NCBI GenBank assembly: GCA_963695405.1
Contig: CAVOGJ010000015.1
Coordinates: 744,001-808,000 of the forward strand
Source of the DNA: CAVOGJ01 sp963695405
GTDB taxonomy: Bacteria > Planctomycetota > Planctomycetia > Pirellulales > Pirellulaceae
Length of the DNA stretch: 64,000 nucleotides
Direction: 5' to 3'
Shown: one piece after another, positions 27,358-36,282 of the stretch
Position numbering within the stretch: the stretch's first letter is position 1
How the letters are laid out: each line of letters opens with the position of its first letter
Translations under genes and position numbers: made by a program
The notes under the pieces: model-generated
What the model was told of the DNA's origin: nothing
The model's input: only the letters and a program-made list of their open reading frames with translations
Databases searched by the model: none

Positions 27358-27573
27358 GGTAGGTTGCGACCGATTGAGCGAAGCCAACTCCCCTTAACCC
27401 AGGCGCAGAGACAGAGAGACGGCCGAGAGATGGGGCCAGAAGCGGCGCGTCGCAGGGCCAAGCGTGTGACTCGGCCGGGTCGCGCACGGCCGCAGAGGAG
27501 AGACGCCGAACGCGGCGAGAGCGTCGCAAACCCTTGCGAATCCTGGGGATAAGTCGCCGCGTCTCTCCCCCAG

Positions 27574-27617
27574 CGCAAAACAAAACCCCACGGTCCGCAA
27601 AACAAAACCCCACGGTC
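27574..27617. repeat. 22-bp tandem duplication next to the tRNA terminator
   Basis: Two adjoining identical 22-base units, 27574-27595 and 27596-27617, each starting CGCAAAACAAAACCCC. The second unit is the 3' half of the tRNA terminator hairpin plus its U-run (read on the minus strand), so the 3' half of the terminator has been duplicated. Confidence 0.85.
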
Positions 27618-27639
27618 GCGTGATTTCGCTACCGTGGGG
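27599..27639 (-). terminator. Intrinsic terminator of the initiator tRNA
   Basis: Read on the minus strand: CCCCACGGT (27639-27631), a 14-base loop, ACCGTGGGG (27616-27608), then TTTTGTTTT. The perfect 9-bp GC-rich stem plus T-rich tail lies 7 bp after the tRNA 3' end. It is a standard Rho-independent terminator. Confidence 0.9.
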
Positions 27640-27645
27640 CTCAAG

Positions 27646-27718
<73 letters not shown>

Positions 27719-28093
27719 TCATGTGATCGGATTATATCCGGCGACAGCTCTCGCGTCGAGCCGCCTCGTGCGAATTGAAAATCGGGCGTTCCACAGCCAC
27801 GATTTGACCAAAAACGGCCGTTTCGCCCGTGTTCGCTTGCCAATCGAACTCGTAATCCTTGCGATCCGCAGCTTCCGCAAAAAGATAGGCGGAATCACGC
27901 GAAGAGCCACGTCATTCGCCCGCCGTGGTAGATTACTTTGGCGGCCAAACGCCGAATCCATACACTAAATACAGACGAGATCGCGTGGCCACGTAAGGAC
28001 GGGCCGGCCAGCCGCTACGATGGTTGTGTTGCTGGGATTTGAGGTATCCACAGGTCCCCGGCCGGACCCAGGTACCATGGGAGAAAAATTCGC
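27719..28093. other. Gene-free gap upstream of the cyclase-like gene
   Basis: About 375 bp. Nothing recognisable as protein or structured RNA. It should hold the promoters of the tRNA (minus) and of the gene at 28094 (plus). Confidence 0.4.
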
Positions 28094-29836
28094 GTGGATC
28101 AGGAAGGTGGACCATCACCAAATGTTGGTGACTCGCCGGCGGAAAAGCCCGTCAGCGATCCGGCTCGCTCCGCGCCGAGTCCACCTCCACCCCCAACCGT
28201 TCTTCCCGCGACTCCGCCCGACTCGATGTCGCTAGTCGATGCCTGGCGGATGCAGCAGGGCAAATCGACGCCCGACCGCCAGAAACGCGAACCAGTACCG
28301 GCTGCCGCCCAGCCGACCACCGGCCCGCAGCCATCCGCCCCAGTGACGACATCGGCGACCACGCAACCCGTGGTGGCTCGCCCCATCCCGCTTGCTACAC
28401 CCGTGGATCCGCTGCAAGTCTTGGCCACGACGATCGATCGCCACGATGAAGATGAGGCAGCGGTTCACGACGAGACGGAACGCATCGTACGTGCCGCTCC
28501 CCCTTGGGTGATTAGCTTTCTGTGGCATGTGGCGGTGCTCGTTTTCCTCGGCTTCCTCTTTTTTCCGGGGCAGCGTCGTGAGACGTTCGAACTCGAAGCC
28601 ACCTTTTCCGACACGCTGGGTGAACAGCTGGATGAAATGGTCTCGCTGAGCGTGATCGAGGATCCGGATGTCGAACAATCCATCATTATGGAAGAAGAGT
28701 GGGAGCCGGTCGACGACCCCCTCGCCTCGTTGCCGGTCCTCGATGTTCCGTTGCAGGATGATGCGGCCGTCGCCTCGCTCGACGCTCCCACGATCGGCGT
28801 TTCCCTGCAGGGACGAGACGCCGGCATGAAGCAAGCGTTACTGAAGGCCTATGGCGGCACGGCGGTCACCGAGGACGCCGTCAGGGAGGGACTCGCCTGG
28901 TTGAAACGGCGTCAGCAACGAGACGGCAGTTGGAGTCTCGTGGGTCCCTACTCGCAGGGCGGCAGCACCGAAAACGAAATCGCCGCGACGGCGATGGCAC
29001 TATTGGCTTTCCAGGGAGCCGGCAATACCACGGAAACGGGTCCGTATCGGGCGGAAGTCGATCGCGGCTGGAAATGGCTTCTGACTCGTCAGGACAAACA
29101 AGGCTGCTTTTACGAACGCGTTCCAGCGACCAATCATCGTTTTTACACGCACGCCCTGGCAACGATTGCGATCTGCGAGCTTCTGGGGATGACGCGCGAT
29201 GAATCGCTCCGCGAACCAGGCCAAAAGGCCGTCGACTACCTGGTCGAAACCCAGGACGCGCTGGGTGGTTGGCGCTACACTCCCGGTAGTGGTTCGGACC
29301 TGTCCGTCACGGGCTGGGTGACCATGGCGCTGCAGAGTGCGCGAATGGCAGGGCTCGTCGTACCCAGTCCGGTCTTTGAACGCATCGCCAGCTTTTTGGA
29401 CCGCCTCCAGGAAGACTATGGGGCCCGCTATGGGTATATGGTCCGTGATGCCCCGACCATTTCGATGACCGCCGAGGGGCTGCTGTGCCGTCAGTACCTG
29501 GGCTGGCCCCGTGATCACGCGGGACTGCGAGCCGGTGCCGAATACCTTGCCGAAAACCCGATCAAGTGGCGGGATCCGAACATGTATTATTGGTACTACG
29601 CCACCCAAGTGCTCCACCACATGGAAGGGGATTTGTGGAACAAGTGGAACAGTGTGCTGCGAAAGGAAATCCCGCAGCGGCAGGAGAAGGTCGGCGCCGA
29701 GCGCGGCAGCTGGCATAACACGGACGACCGATTCTCACTCTACGGCGGCCGACTCTATTCGACGTGTCTCTGCCTGTACATGCTCGAAGTTTACTACCGG
29801 CACATGCCGATCTACGCCAAGGTCTACGACGAGTAG
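28094..29836 (+). CDS. Squalene-cyclase/prenyltransferase-fold membrane protein
   Basis: 580 residues. A Pro/Ala-rich cytoplasmic N-terminus (about 1-130), one TM segment (WVISFLWHVAVLVFLGFLFF), an acidic linker, then an (alpha/alpha) toroid of terpene-cyclase/prenyltransferase repeats from about residue 255: LAWLKRRQQRDGSWSLVGPY, WKWLLTRQDKQGCFYE, AVDYLVETQDALGGWRYTPG, GWVTMALQSARMAGL, YWYYATQVLHHMEGDLWNKW. The class catalytic Asp-rich motif of squalene-hopene cyclases is not evident, so a structural or binding role is possible. The architecture (TM plus cyclase-like toroid) is common in planctomycete genomes. GTG 28094 has GGAGA about 10 nt upstream. Confidence 0.8.
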   Translation: MDQEGGPSPNVGDSPAEKPVSDPARSAPSPPPPPTVLPATPPDSMSLVDAWRMQQGKSTPDRQKREPVPAAAQPTTGPQPSAPVTTSATTQPVVARPIPLATPVDPLQVLATTIDRHDEDEAAVHDETERIVRAAPPWVISFLWHVAVLVFLGFLFFPGQRRETFELEATFSDTLGEQLDEMVSLSVIEDPDVEQSIIMEEEWEPVDDPLASLPVLDVPLQDDAAVASLDAPTIGVSLQGRDAGMKQALLKAYGGTAVTEDAVREGLAWLKRRQQRDGSWSLVGPYSQGGSTENEIAATAMALLAFQGAGNTTETGPYRAEVDRGWKWLLTRQDKQGCFYERVPATNHRFYTHALATIAICELLGMTRDESLREPGQKAVDYLVETQDALGGWRYTPGSGSDLSVTGWVTMALQSARMAGLVVPSPVFERIASFLDRLQEDYGARYGYMVRDAPTISMTAEGLLCRQYLGWPRDHAGLRAGAEYLAENPIKWRDPNMYYWYYATQVLHHMEGDLWNKWNSVLRKEIPQRQEKVGAERGSWHNTDDRFSLYGGRLYSTCLCLYMLEVYYRHMPIYAKVYDE

Positions 29837-29863
29837 CGAATGGCAGGCCACTCGTTGTCGAGC

Positions 29864-30331
29864 TTATTCGCTGCCAAACTGCCGCAACGCCTCGAAGGCC
29901 GCGACGGCGACGGCGTTGCTCAGATTCAGACTGCGGACACGGTCGGTCGTGGGAATGACGAGAGCACGTGAATCTTCGGCGGCGAGCAGCGAAGCCGGCA
30001 GGCCTTGGGTTTCGCTGCCGAATACCAGTACATCCTCTGTCGAGAATTCCGCCTCCCAGACGGGACGAGACGCATGCCGCGTAAAGTACCAGAAGCGGTG
30101 ACCTTCAAGACGACTTCGCAAATCGTCCCAGGTCGCCACGGCCTCATAATCAAGGTGCTGCCAGTAATCCAAGCCGGCTCGACGCAAACGCCGATCATCC
30201 AGACGAAAGCCACACGGTCTCACGATCCACAGCTTGGCCGCCACCGCCACGCACGTGCGGCCGACATTTCCCGTGTTCTGTGGGATTTCTGGCTGGTACA
30301 GGACGACGTGTAGACGTGGCAAAGTGGCCAT
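29864..30331 (-). CDS. trmL: tRNA (cytidine(34)-2'-O)-methyltransferase, SpoU/TrmH family
   Basis: A 155-residue single-domain SPOUT methyltransferase that modifies the wobble 2'-hydroxyl of tRNA-Leu species in E. coli. Knot motifs: 1 VVLYQPEIPQNTGNVGRTC, 2 DVLVFGSETQGLPASLL, 3 VIPTTDRVRSLNLSNAVAVA. Size equals the family. The start at ATG 30331 (MATLPRLHV) is set by homology; the frame is open further upstream but without family match. Confidence 0.93.
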   Translation of the reverse strand: MATLPRLHVVLYQPEIPQNTGNVGRTCVAVAAKLWIVRPCGFRLDDRRLRRAGLDYWQHLDYEAVATWDDLRSRLEGHRFWYFTRHASRPVWEAEFSTEDVLVFGSETQGLPASLLAAEDSRALVIPTTDRVRSLNLSNAVAVAAFEALRQFGSE

Positions 30332-30536
30332 GGTGGATAAGCAACGGAGCGAGGAACTGCCAAGAGGCTCGATCGACTTCGGCCGCCGAGGCGCCGTCCC
30401 GCGGGCCACACGGAACTCGATGGTGACATTGTCATCCATCGTGCGGTTCGAAACAATGAGCGGAACTGGCGTACCTAACCATACCACCTGGCCCCCGGGC
30501 ATCCCGCCAAGTGGCCCTTTCCTCGGAGTCCCTTTT

Positions 30537-31685
30537 TTGCACATCGAACGAAATCCTACGCGACCTGTTCGCATTGGCAGTGCCACGATCGGAGCCGGTC
30601 ATCCTATCGCCGTGCAAAGCATGACCGCGACGCATACTCAGGATGTCTGTGCGACGGTGGCTCAGGTGAATGCCCTGCACGCCGCGGGCGCGGATGTCGT
30701 CCGCATCGCCGTCGACAATCGGAAGGATGCCGAGGCGCTTGTGGAAATCCGTCGACAGACGTCTGCGAATCTGTCCGTGGACCTGCAAGAGAACTACCGC
30801 ATGGCGGAACTTGTCGGGCCGCACGTCGATAAGATTCGTTACAATCCCGGACACTTGTATCACCACGAGCGTGAAAAGCCTTGGCAGGAAAAGGTGAAGT
30901 ATTTGGCGGAGGTGGCCAGTGAAAATGACTGTGCCCTGCGAGTGGGTGTCAATTGCGGTAGCGTGGACCCCACTAAACTTGCCCAGTCCGAGGATGACGA
31001 CTCGGTCACTCCGATGCTCGAGAGTGCCTGGGAACACTGCGAATTACTCGACCAACTCGGTTTCTTCCGTTACTGCGTGTCGCTGAAGGACTCGGATCCG
31101 CAAAAGGTGATCGAGGTGAATCGGCGTTTCGCCGAGCAGCGTCCTGATGTGCCGTTACACTTAGGTGTCACCGAAGCCGGATTGCCTCCGGACGGAGTAA
31201 TCAAAACACGGATTGCCTTCGAGCAACTGATCAGCCGTGGCATCGGCGATACCATTCGTGTGTCGCTAACAGTTCCGAACGCGCGGAAACCGGAAGAGAT
31301 TGCGGCGGGTCGTCAGATTCTCAATGACATTTCCGCCGGCCGCGTGCGGTCGGTCGTCGAATTCAATAAGGACTCGCTGAATATTATCTCGTGCCCCAGT
31401 TGTTCACGTGTGGAAAACGAAGAGTTCATTACCTTGGCCGAAAATGTCAAGGAAATGACCAAGTATGCTCAGCAGTATGCGCTCACGATCGCCGTGATGG
31501 GCTGTCGAGTCAACGGGCCGGGCGAAACCGATGACGCCGATCTGGGGCTCTGGTGCGGCCCGAACTACGTGAATCTGAAACGCGGAAGCGAGCCGCTCGG
31601 GCAATTCGCCTACGACGAAATACTGGGCCGCTTGAAGCAGGAACTCGACGCGCTCATTGAGGCCAGGGTGGGTGCGACTGGCTAG
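30537..31685 (+). CDS. ispG: 4-hydroxy-3-methylbut-2-en-1-yl diphosphate synthase (IspG/GcpE)
   Basis: Penultimate enzyme of the MEP isoprenoid pathway, a [4Fe-4S] protein that reduces MEcPP to HMBPP. Visible are the TIM-barrel start IERNPTRPVRIGSATIGAGH, HPIAVQSMTATHTQD, PHVDKIRYNPGHLYHH, and the C-terminal cluster-binding SCPSCSRVENE and IAVMGCRVNGPGETDDADLG. I choose TTG 30537 (LHIERNPTRPV) because GGAG lies 8 nt upstream and homologues start there; ATG 30456 is the alternative. Its TAG stop overlaps the stop of rimO on the other strand within a shared CTAG. Confidence 0.95.
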   Translation: MHIERNPTRPVRIGSATIGAGHPIAVQSMTATHTQDVCATVAQVNALHAAGADVVRIAVDNRKDAEALVEIRRQTSANLSVDLQENYRMAELVGPHVDKIRYNPGHLYHHEREKPWQEKVKYLAEVASENDCALRVGVNCGSVDPTKLAQSEDDDSVTPMLESAWEHCELLDQLGFFRYCVSLKDSDPQKVIEVNRRFAEQRPDVPLHLGVTEAGLPPDGVIKTRIAFEQLISRGIGDTIRVSLTVPNARKPEEIAAGRQILNDISAGRVRSVVEFNKDSLNIISCPSCSRVENEEFITLAENVKEMTKYAQQYALTIAVMGCRVNGPGETDDADLGLWCGPNYVNLKRGSEPLGQFAYDEILGRLKQELDALIEARVGATG

Positions 31686-33061
31686 AGTGCCGCGGCGATC
31701 AGATCGTAACCCTGCGAGGCGACGACTTCGCAGCGGACGATCTGCCCGACCGTCAGGTCTTCGCCCGTCACCCAGACGAGGCTGTCAACATCCGGAGCAT
31801 CGGCATACGAACGGCCCATCCAGGCGGTCGATTCGCCAGCCACGGGTTGATCCAGAATCACGTCAATTTGTTTGCCAATCCGCTGTTCATTCCAGGCAAA
31901 GGCAACTTCCTGCTGCTCGGCCATCAGTCGATTGCGGCGATCGTCCATCACTTCTTGCGGAACGTGATCCGGAAGCGCCGCGGACGGAGTGTCTGCCTCG
32001 AAGGAATAGGTAAAGGCACCCATCCGTTCGAACTTTTGCTCCCGCACGAATTGGCACAGCTCGGCGAATTGCTCCTCCGTCTCCCCAGGAAAGCCGGTGA
32101 TGAAAGTCGTTCGCAGCACGAGACCTGGAATCGTCTGCCGTAGTCGATCGAGCAGATTCAACGTTTCCGCACGGTTGACTCGTCGCGCCATGCGTTTGAG
32201 CATGGTATCGTTGATGTGTTGCAAGGGCATGTCGAGATACGGCACGATCTTTCCACTGCTGGCAATGGTTTCAATTAAGCGATCGTTGACGTACATCGGA
32301 TAGAAATACATCAACCGAATCCAATCGATGCCGTCAACCTGTTCGAGTTCTCGTAACAGTTCGACCAAACGGGGCTCGCCGTAGAGGTCCATCCCGTAAT
32401 ACGTGGTATCCTGCGCCACGACGATCAGTTCGCGGACGCCATCCGCAGCCAGCTCCCGGGCTTCGTCGATTACCGTTTCGATGGGCTTTGTCGCGTGCTT
32501 GCCGCGCATCTTCGGGATCGCGCAAAATGTGCAGAGCCGATCACAGCCTTCGGAAATCTTCAGGTAAGCAAAGTGGCGAGGCGTGATCCGCAGCCGCTGT
32601 TGATCGGGTAACGCACGAATCGGCGCCGGACGAAAAACCGATCGCTGCTCCGTCAGGTGTCCGACAAGCCGATCGGCAACCTTGGTGATCTCCTCGCGGC
32701 CAAAGACGCCTACCAGGTGATCAATCTCCGGCAACTCCTCCAGCAAGGCTTCTTTTTGTCGCTCGGCAAGGCAGCCGGAAACGATGACCCCCTTCGTTTT
32801 CGCTGCCCGCTTCAGGGCGATCATTTCATGAATCGCGGCGTACGATTCGTCACGGGCCCGTTCGATAAAACCGCACGTGTTGACAACCACAAAATCAGCG
32901 CCGTCCGGTTCGGCGACCAATTGATAACCATCCAGTTGCAACAATCCCAGCATCCGCTCACTATCCACCAGATTTTTTGGACAGCCAAGGCTGACGAAGG
33001 CATACGTTCCCTTGGCGTGGTTCTTGGCGAGCTGGGGTGAGAGCTGGTAAGTCGTAGACAT
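31682..33061 (-). CDS. rimO: Ribosomal protein S12 methylthiotransferase RimO
   Basis: A 459-residue radical SAM enzyme that adds a methylthio group to Asp of ribosomal protein S12. Domains in order: UPF0004 (YAFVSLGCPKNLVDSERM, VVVNTCGFIERARDES, VIVSGCLAERQKE: three cluster cysteines), radical SAM (KISEGCDRLCTFCAIPKMRG with the CxxxCxxC triad), and TRAM at the C-terminus (GKQIDVILDQPV). The NTCGFI and LGCPKNLVDSE signatures set it apart from MiaB. It converges on ispG with a 3-4 bp overlap of stop codons. Confidence 0.96.
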   Translation of the reverse strand: MSTTYQLSPQLAKNHAKGTYAFVSLGCPKNLVDSERMLGLLQLDGYQLVAEPDGADFVVVNTCGFIERARDESYAAIHEMIALKRAAKTKGVIVSGCLAERQKEALLEELPEIDHLVGVFGREEITKVADRLVGHLTEQRSVFRPAPIRALPDQQRLRITPRHFAYLKISEGCDRLCTFCAIPKMRGKHATKPIETVIDEARELAADGVRELIVVAQDTTYYGMDLYGEPRLVELLRELEQVDGIDWIRLMYFYPMYVNDRLIETIASSGKIVPYLDMPLQHINDTMLKRMARRVNRAETLNLLDRLRQTIPGLVLRTTFITGFPGETEEQFAELCQFVREQKFERMGAFTYSFEADTPSAALPDHVPQEVMDDRRNRLMAEQQEVAFAWNEQRIGKQIDVILDQPVAGESTAWMGRSYADAPDVDSLVWVTGEDLTVGQIVRCEVVASQGYDLIAAAL

Positions 33062-33268
33062 GGATGGCGGTGGCTGAGATGGCGGTGGCGGGAGGGTCGA
33101 ATCTCGTAGAATACCAAGTTGCGGCGGACTTCGCGAGTTGCGATCGGCTCGGAGGCCCCGTGTCGCACGAATGCCGTGAATTCCGCCGCTTCAGGGGCTT
33201 GGGAGCGTGCACTTGCGGCGGGTGCGAGTCGCCGACTCTCCACCGTTTCGTTCGTCGCGCGACGTCCG

Positions 33269-34144
33269 TCACGACGTGACTACGTCGTGGGTTTGCCCTA
33301 CCAATCGGTGCAGGTGCCAGAGCAGATCGGATACGTCAAATGGCTTGGGCAGTACGCCTTGGACGCCACAGGCGTAAAGTCGTTCCACGTGCTGGACGCG
33401 AGGAAACGTCAGGAGCACCAGGCTGGGAATTTGCGGCGGGTTCCTTTCGATAGTGGCCACCACTCCGGGATCAGCGTCGCGAGGCGCCGCAGCGTCGTCC
33501 CACAGCAGGACCTGTGGCAGCTGTGCCTTTTCGCGCGCAGCAGCAAGCCTGTTCGCGACACAGCGAACGACCTGAAAACCATAGGGGATCAGCGTGTCTC
33601 GCAGGCTCTCGAACTGGGAATGCGAGCCACAGATGACGCCCACGCGGCAATCGCCGAACTCGATTTGGCAACGCAGGTCGCCGCTCCAGCGCTCTGCATC
33701 ACTCATCAAGAGCGGCCGATGCAAACGCGAAGGATGGCCCGCTGGCACATGTTGCCAAGCCGCCGACATACGTGGCACAAAATCATACCAGGCGAAGCGC
33801 CAAGTCGACTCGAGTGGTTGGCCGCTGCGAGTTTCGCCTTCACACCAGCTGCCCAAGACGACGACGATGGGCGAGAGCGGATAACGTCGCCGCAGATGGT
33901 CGACAAGCGACGGCGGATACTCGCCTGGGCGGGATTGGACGAGCAATATGGCGTCAGGGTCGGTCTCTCTGTCCCAACCGCGCGGAACGTCCAATCGGGA
34001 TCGATCCCCGCAGATCGGCGTCGCCTGGGAACGCAACCAGTCCCGAGTGAGCCGGAATTCCGGCCGCGAAAGATCACCCAGGATAAATATCGACGGCACC
34101 CCGCCCGCCACTAGAGTCGGCGACTGGAGGAACTCAGCCATCAA
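33269..34144 (-). CDS. Degenerate two-domain receiver-like protein
   Basis: 291 residues, not recognised as a named family. The C-terminal half looks like a response-regulator receiver: beta1 RVGVICGSHSQFESLRDTL, a possible phospho-Asp in VLLWDDAAAP, Thr in SLVLLTFP, and the conserved Lys in GVQGVLPKPFDVSDLLWHL. The acidic pair after beta1 is missing (VICGS). The N-terminal half (SIFILGDLSRPEFRLTRDWL; SPIVVVLGSWCEGET) may be a second, more degenerate receiver. Its start overlaps the end of the EIIA-like gene by 11 bp, which points to a joint function. Confidence 0.55.
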   Translation of the reverse strand: MMAEFLQSPTLVAGGVPSIFILGDLSRPEFRLTRDWLRSQATPICGDRSRLDVPRGWDRETDPDAILLVQSRPGEYPPSLVDHLRRRYPLSPIVVVLGSWCEGETRSGQPLESTWRFAWYDFVPRMSAAWQHVPAGHPSRLHRPLLMSDAERWSGDLRCQIEFGDCRVGVICGSHSQFESLRDTLIPYGFQVVRCVANRLAAAREKAQLPQVLLWDDAAAPRDADPGVVATIERNPPQIPSLVLLTFPRVQHVERLYACGVQGVLPKPFDVSDLLWHLHRLVGQTHDVVTS

Positions 34145-34838
34145 TCACTCGCTCGGTATCCTGAATCAGCTGCAACACGGCGACCGCATCGTGACAACTC
34201 CGCAAGTGTTCTAGAAACGCATCGGCCGCCAGCAGCCGACTGATGCGTGCCAGAGCGCGAAGATGGGAACGGTCATCGACCGAGCAGACGAGCCAGAAGA
34301 CATCCGTAAGCACATGGCTGCCACCAAAGGGGATTCCTTGCCCAGTCATGCCGAGGGCAATGATCGTGTCGCCCAAAATGTTGGGCAGCGGGCGGCGGGG
34401 ATGCAACAAGGCGACTCCACTATCCATGGCCGTCGACTGCAGGTCCTCGCGTGACCGTACGGCTTCTGCCATTTTTTCCGGATCCCACAGCAACCCCGTG
34501 TTCGCGGCGAGTTGGGTCATCGCGTTAATGACCGAATTCCGTGTGCGGGCGACCAGCGGTAGAGCAATGGTATCGAGCGAGAGATGCTGCGCGACGGTCA
34601 ACGGCAGATCTTCATGGGCCGGTTGCAGTTGATCTTCCACTTGCGCTAATTCGGCATCATCCAAGACGCCCATGCGTTCCTCCATCCAATGATGGATTTC
34701 GGCAGGTGAAAAGCGGATTTCGCCCCCGACGCGCCGGCAGGGGATTTGATCGCGGCTGGCCAGCCGTTCCACCTGCTGCGGTGTCAGGTGAAGGTAATTT
34801 GCCAGGGAAGCGATATCAAAGTCTTCGTCGCGCGTCAT
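34134..34838 (-). CDS. Excisionase-type HTH fused to PTS EIIA (PtsN-like) domain
   Basis: 234 residues. Residues 5-55 form a MerR/excisionase-like HTH (IASLANYLHLTPQQVERLAS, GEIRFSPAEIHHWMEERMG). Residues about 80-230 are an EIIA-Ntr/fructose domain with the phosphorylatable His in STAMDSGVALLHPRRPLPN and FWLVCSVDDRSHLRALARIS. A phospho-regulated DNA-binding protein is a fair inference; no EI or HPr is in view. The gene downstream is the receiver-like protein, overlapping by 11 bp. Confidence 0.82.
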   Translation of the reverse strand: MTRDEDFDIASLANYLHLTPQQVERLASRDQIPCRRVGGEIRFSPAEIHHWMEERMGVLDDAELAQVEDQLQPAHEDLPLTVAQHLSLDTIALPLVARTRNSVINAMTQLAANTGLLWDPEKMAEAVRSREDLQSTAMDSGVALLHPRRPLPNILGDTIIALGMTGQGIPFGGSHVLTDVFWLVCSVDDRSHLRALARISRLLAADAFLEHLRSCHDAVAVLQLIQDTERVIDG

Positions 34839-35110
34839 GGAATCAAATGTCGGGTTGGCGGTTGGAAGTCGCCGATTGTAGCGGTTCCTGTGGCGCGAGG
34901 GGCGGAGGGGAACCGGGCAGCGGCCCCGGGGAGGTGGAGATCGATGCGAAGGTACCTGCTGGTTCGGTTTGACCTGCCGCTTAGGTAGTCATTTTTCTTG
35001 TTTTTTTGGTCAACGGATCTTGTTAAAATGGCCCGCATTACCCATACTAAGCAACAGTACATGAAACTGTTTCGTTTGTCGTGTCGGAGAGCTTTTACAG
35101 GAGAAGCGCG

Positions 35111-35365
35111 ATGAGCAACGATTCGGTGATGCCCGCTTTTGGGGACTCTCAGCAGAGTTCGCATCTCGAAGGAGGCCAGCTCAACATTCCACCGGCCCGG
35201 GAGGGAGGTTTGTGGAAGGTGATCACTTCGGCACTCCGTTGTCCGGCCTGCGGATCTCGCGAAACAAAGGCGAATACGGGCAAGCGAGAGAACAGTCAGG
35301 GATTGCAAGAGCACTACCGTGAATGTGCCGCATGCCACTTGAGATTTCGTGTGATTCAGGAATGA
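35111..35365 (+). CDS. Small zinc-ribbon protein
   Basis: 84 residues with two CxxC pairs (LRCPACGSRET and ECAACHLRFRV) about 33 residues apart, a typical zinc ribbon, and a disordered N-terminus. ATG 35111 has AGGAG 8 nt upstream. No close family recognised. It stands alone. Confidence 0.65.
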   Translation: MSNDSVMPAFGDSQQSSHLEGGQLNIPPAREGGLWKVITSALRCPACGSRETKANTGKRENSQGLQEHYRECAACHLRFRVIQE

Positions 35366-35568
35366 GAATCTTTTATTTCTTCCGTGCTTTGTACGCATAG
35401 CGAACACCGCAGCGGTGGCCGCGGTTAATGTACTCTTTACGAGATCGGCACGCTGTCATCAGGCATGGCGAACTCAATTTGGTCGGAAATTGCTTCTGTC
35501 AAGTGCATCGATGTCGGTGCCACGGAGCAATTCAATGGTTCTGGCGATTTCGCCAAGGAGAAAGACTC

Positions 35569-36209
35569 ATGATGAAGAATTGGTTGTTCACTTTAGGTGT
35601 GTGCGTTGCATTGTCTTTGACATCCTCGCTTTCCGCTATCGAATTGGTCGGGAACGGTGGTTTCGAAACGGGTGACTTCACTGACTGGCAGCAGTTTCCC
35701 CAAGGCTGGAACCCAAACGGTCACGATGGACAATCCAGCTTCGTGGGCTTTGGTCGGCTAACCTCAACGCGTCGTCCGCCGGTGCACCCATCGACAACAT
35801 TGATCAAGAGTGCGAACCGGGGTATTGGACAGATTTCAGCTGGACAGTCCGTCATCATCTCTTTCGATGCACGTGGCGCGACCGGCAATGGCGGTGTTGC
35901 GTTTGCCGAGTTTTTCTCGGAAATCGACGGAGGCGGCGTTTCTGATTCCGTGAACTTCTCGGTGGTGCTCCCTTGGCGTTGGATGCCGACCCGAATACCT
36001 GGACAAGCTACTCGTACGAGGTGAATGCGGGTCCCGACGTCAGCGGTGGCGTAACGCTGCAGCTTAAGTCAAGTTGTGGCGCCGTGCCTGACTGTACTTC
36101 CGACGTTTATTTTGACAACGCTTCGATGCAGATCGTTCCCGAGCCCGTATCGGCCGGACTGCTCGGACTGGGTGGCTTGGCTCTGCTGCTCATCCGCCGC
36201 CGTCGTTAA
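35569..36209 (+). pseudogene. PEP-CTERM secreted protein, one frameshift
   Basis: Signal peptide (WLFTLGVCVALSLTSSLSA), then a start typical of carbohydrate-binding-like PEP-CTERM proteins (IELVGNGGFETGDFTDWQQF), GQSVIISFDARGATGNGGVA, and after a frame change near 35960 APLALDADPNTWTSYSYEV, DVYFDNASMQIVPEPVSAGL plus LGLGGLALLLIRRRR. ATG follows AAGGAGA. The frameshift may be a base-calling error, as the rest is well kept. A strong terminator follows. Confidence 0.82.
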
Positions 36210-36246
36210 TTCGACCCGCTTGCGGTAACAACATTGCACATATCGA

Positions 36247-36279
36247 CGCGGCAGGATGCAAATCCTGTCGCGTTTTTTT
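36247..36279 (+). terminator. Intrinsic terminator after the PEP-CTERM gene
   Basis: CGCGGCAGGAT (36247-36257) pairs with ATCCTGTCGCG (36262-36272) around GCAA with one G-U pair, followed by seven T (36273-36279). Classic Rho-independent terminator for the plus strand. The converging transporter gene ends 4 bp beyond. Confidence 0.92.
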
Positions 36280-36282
36280 GCG

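Noticed and set aside
28232..28834. Minus-strand frame opposite the cyclase-like gene
   Set aside because: No signature; antisense shadow.
30234..30536. Longer N-terminus for IspG
   Set aside because: Runs antisense across the start of trmL, with no family match; the TTG at 30537 has a good ribosome-binding site and fits homologues.
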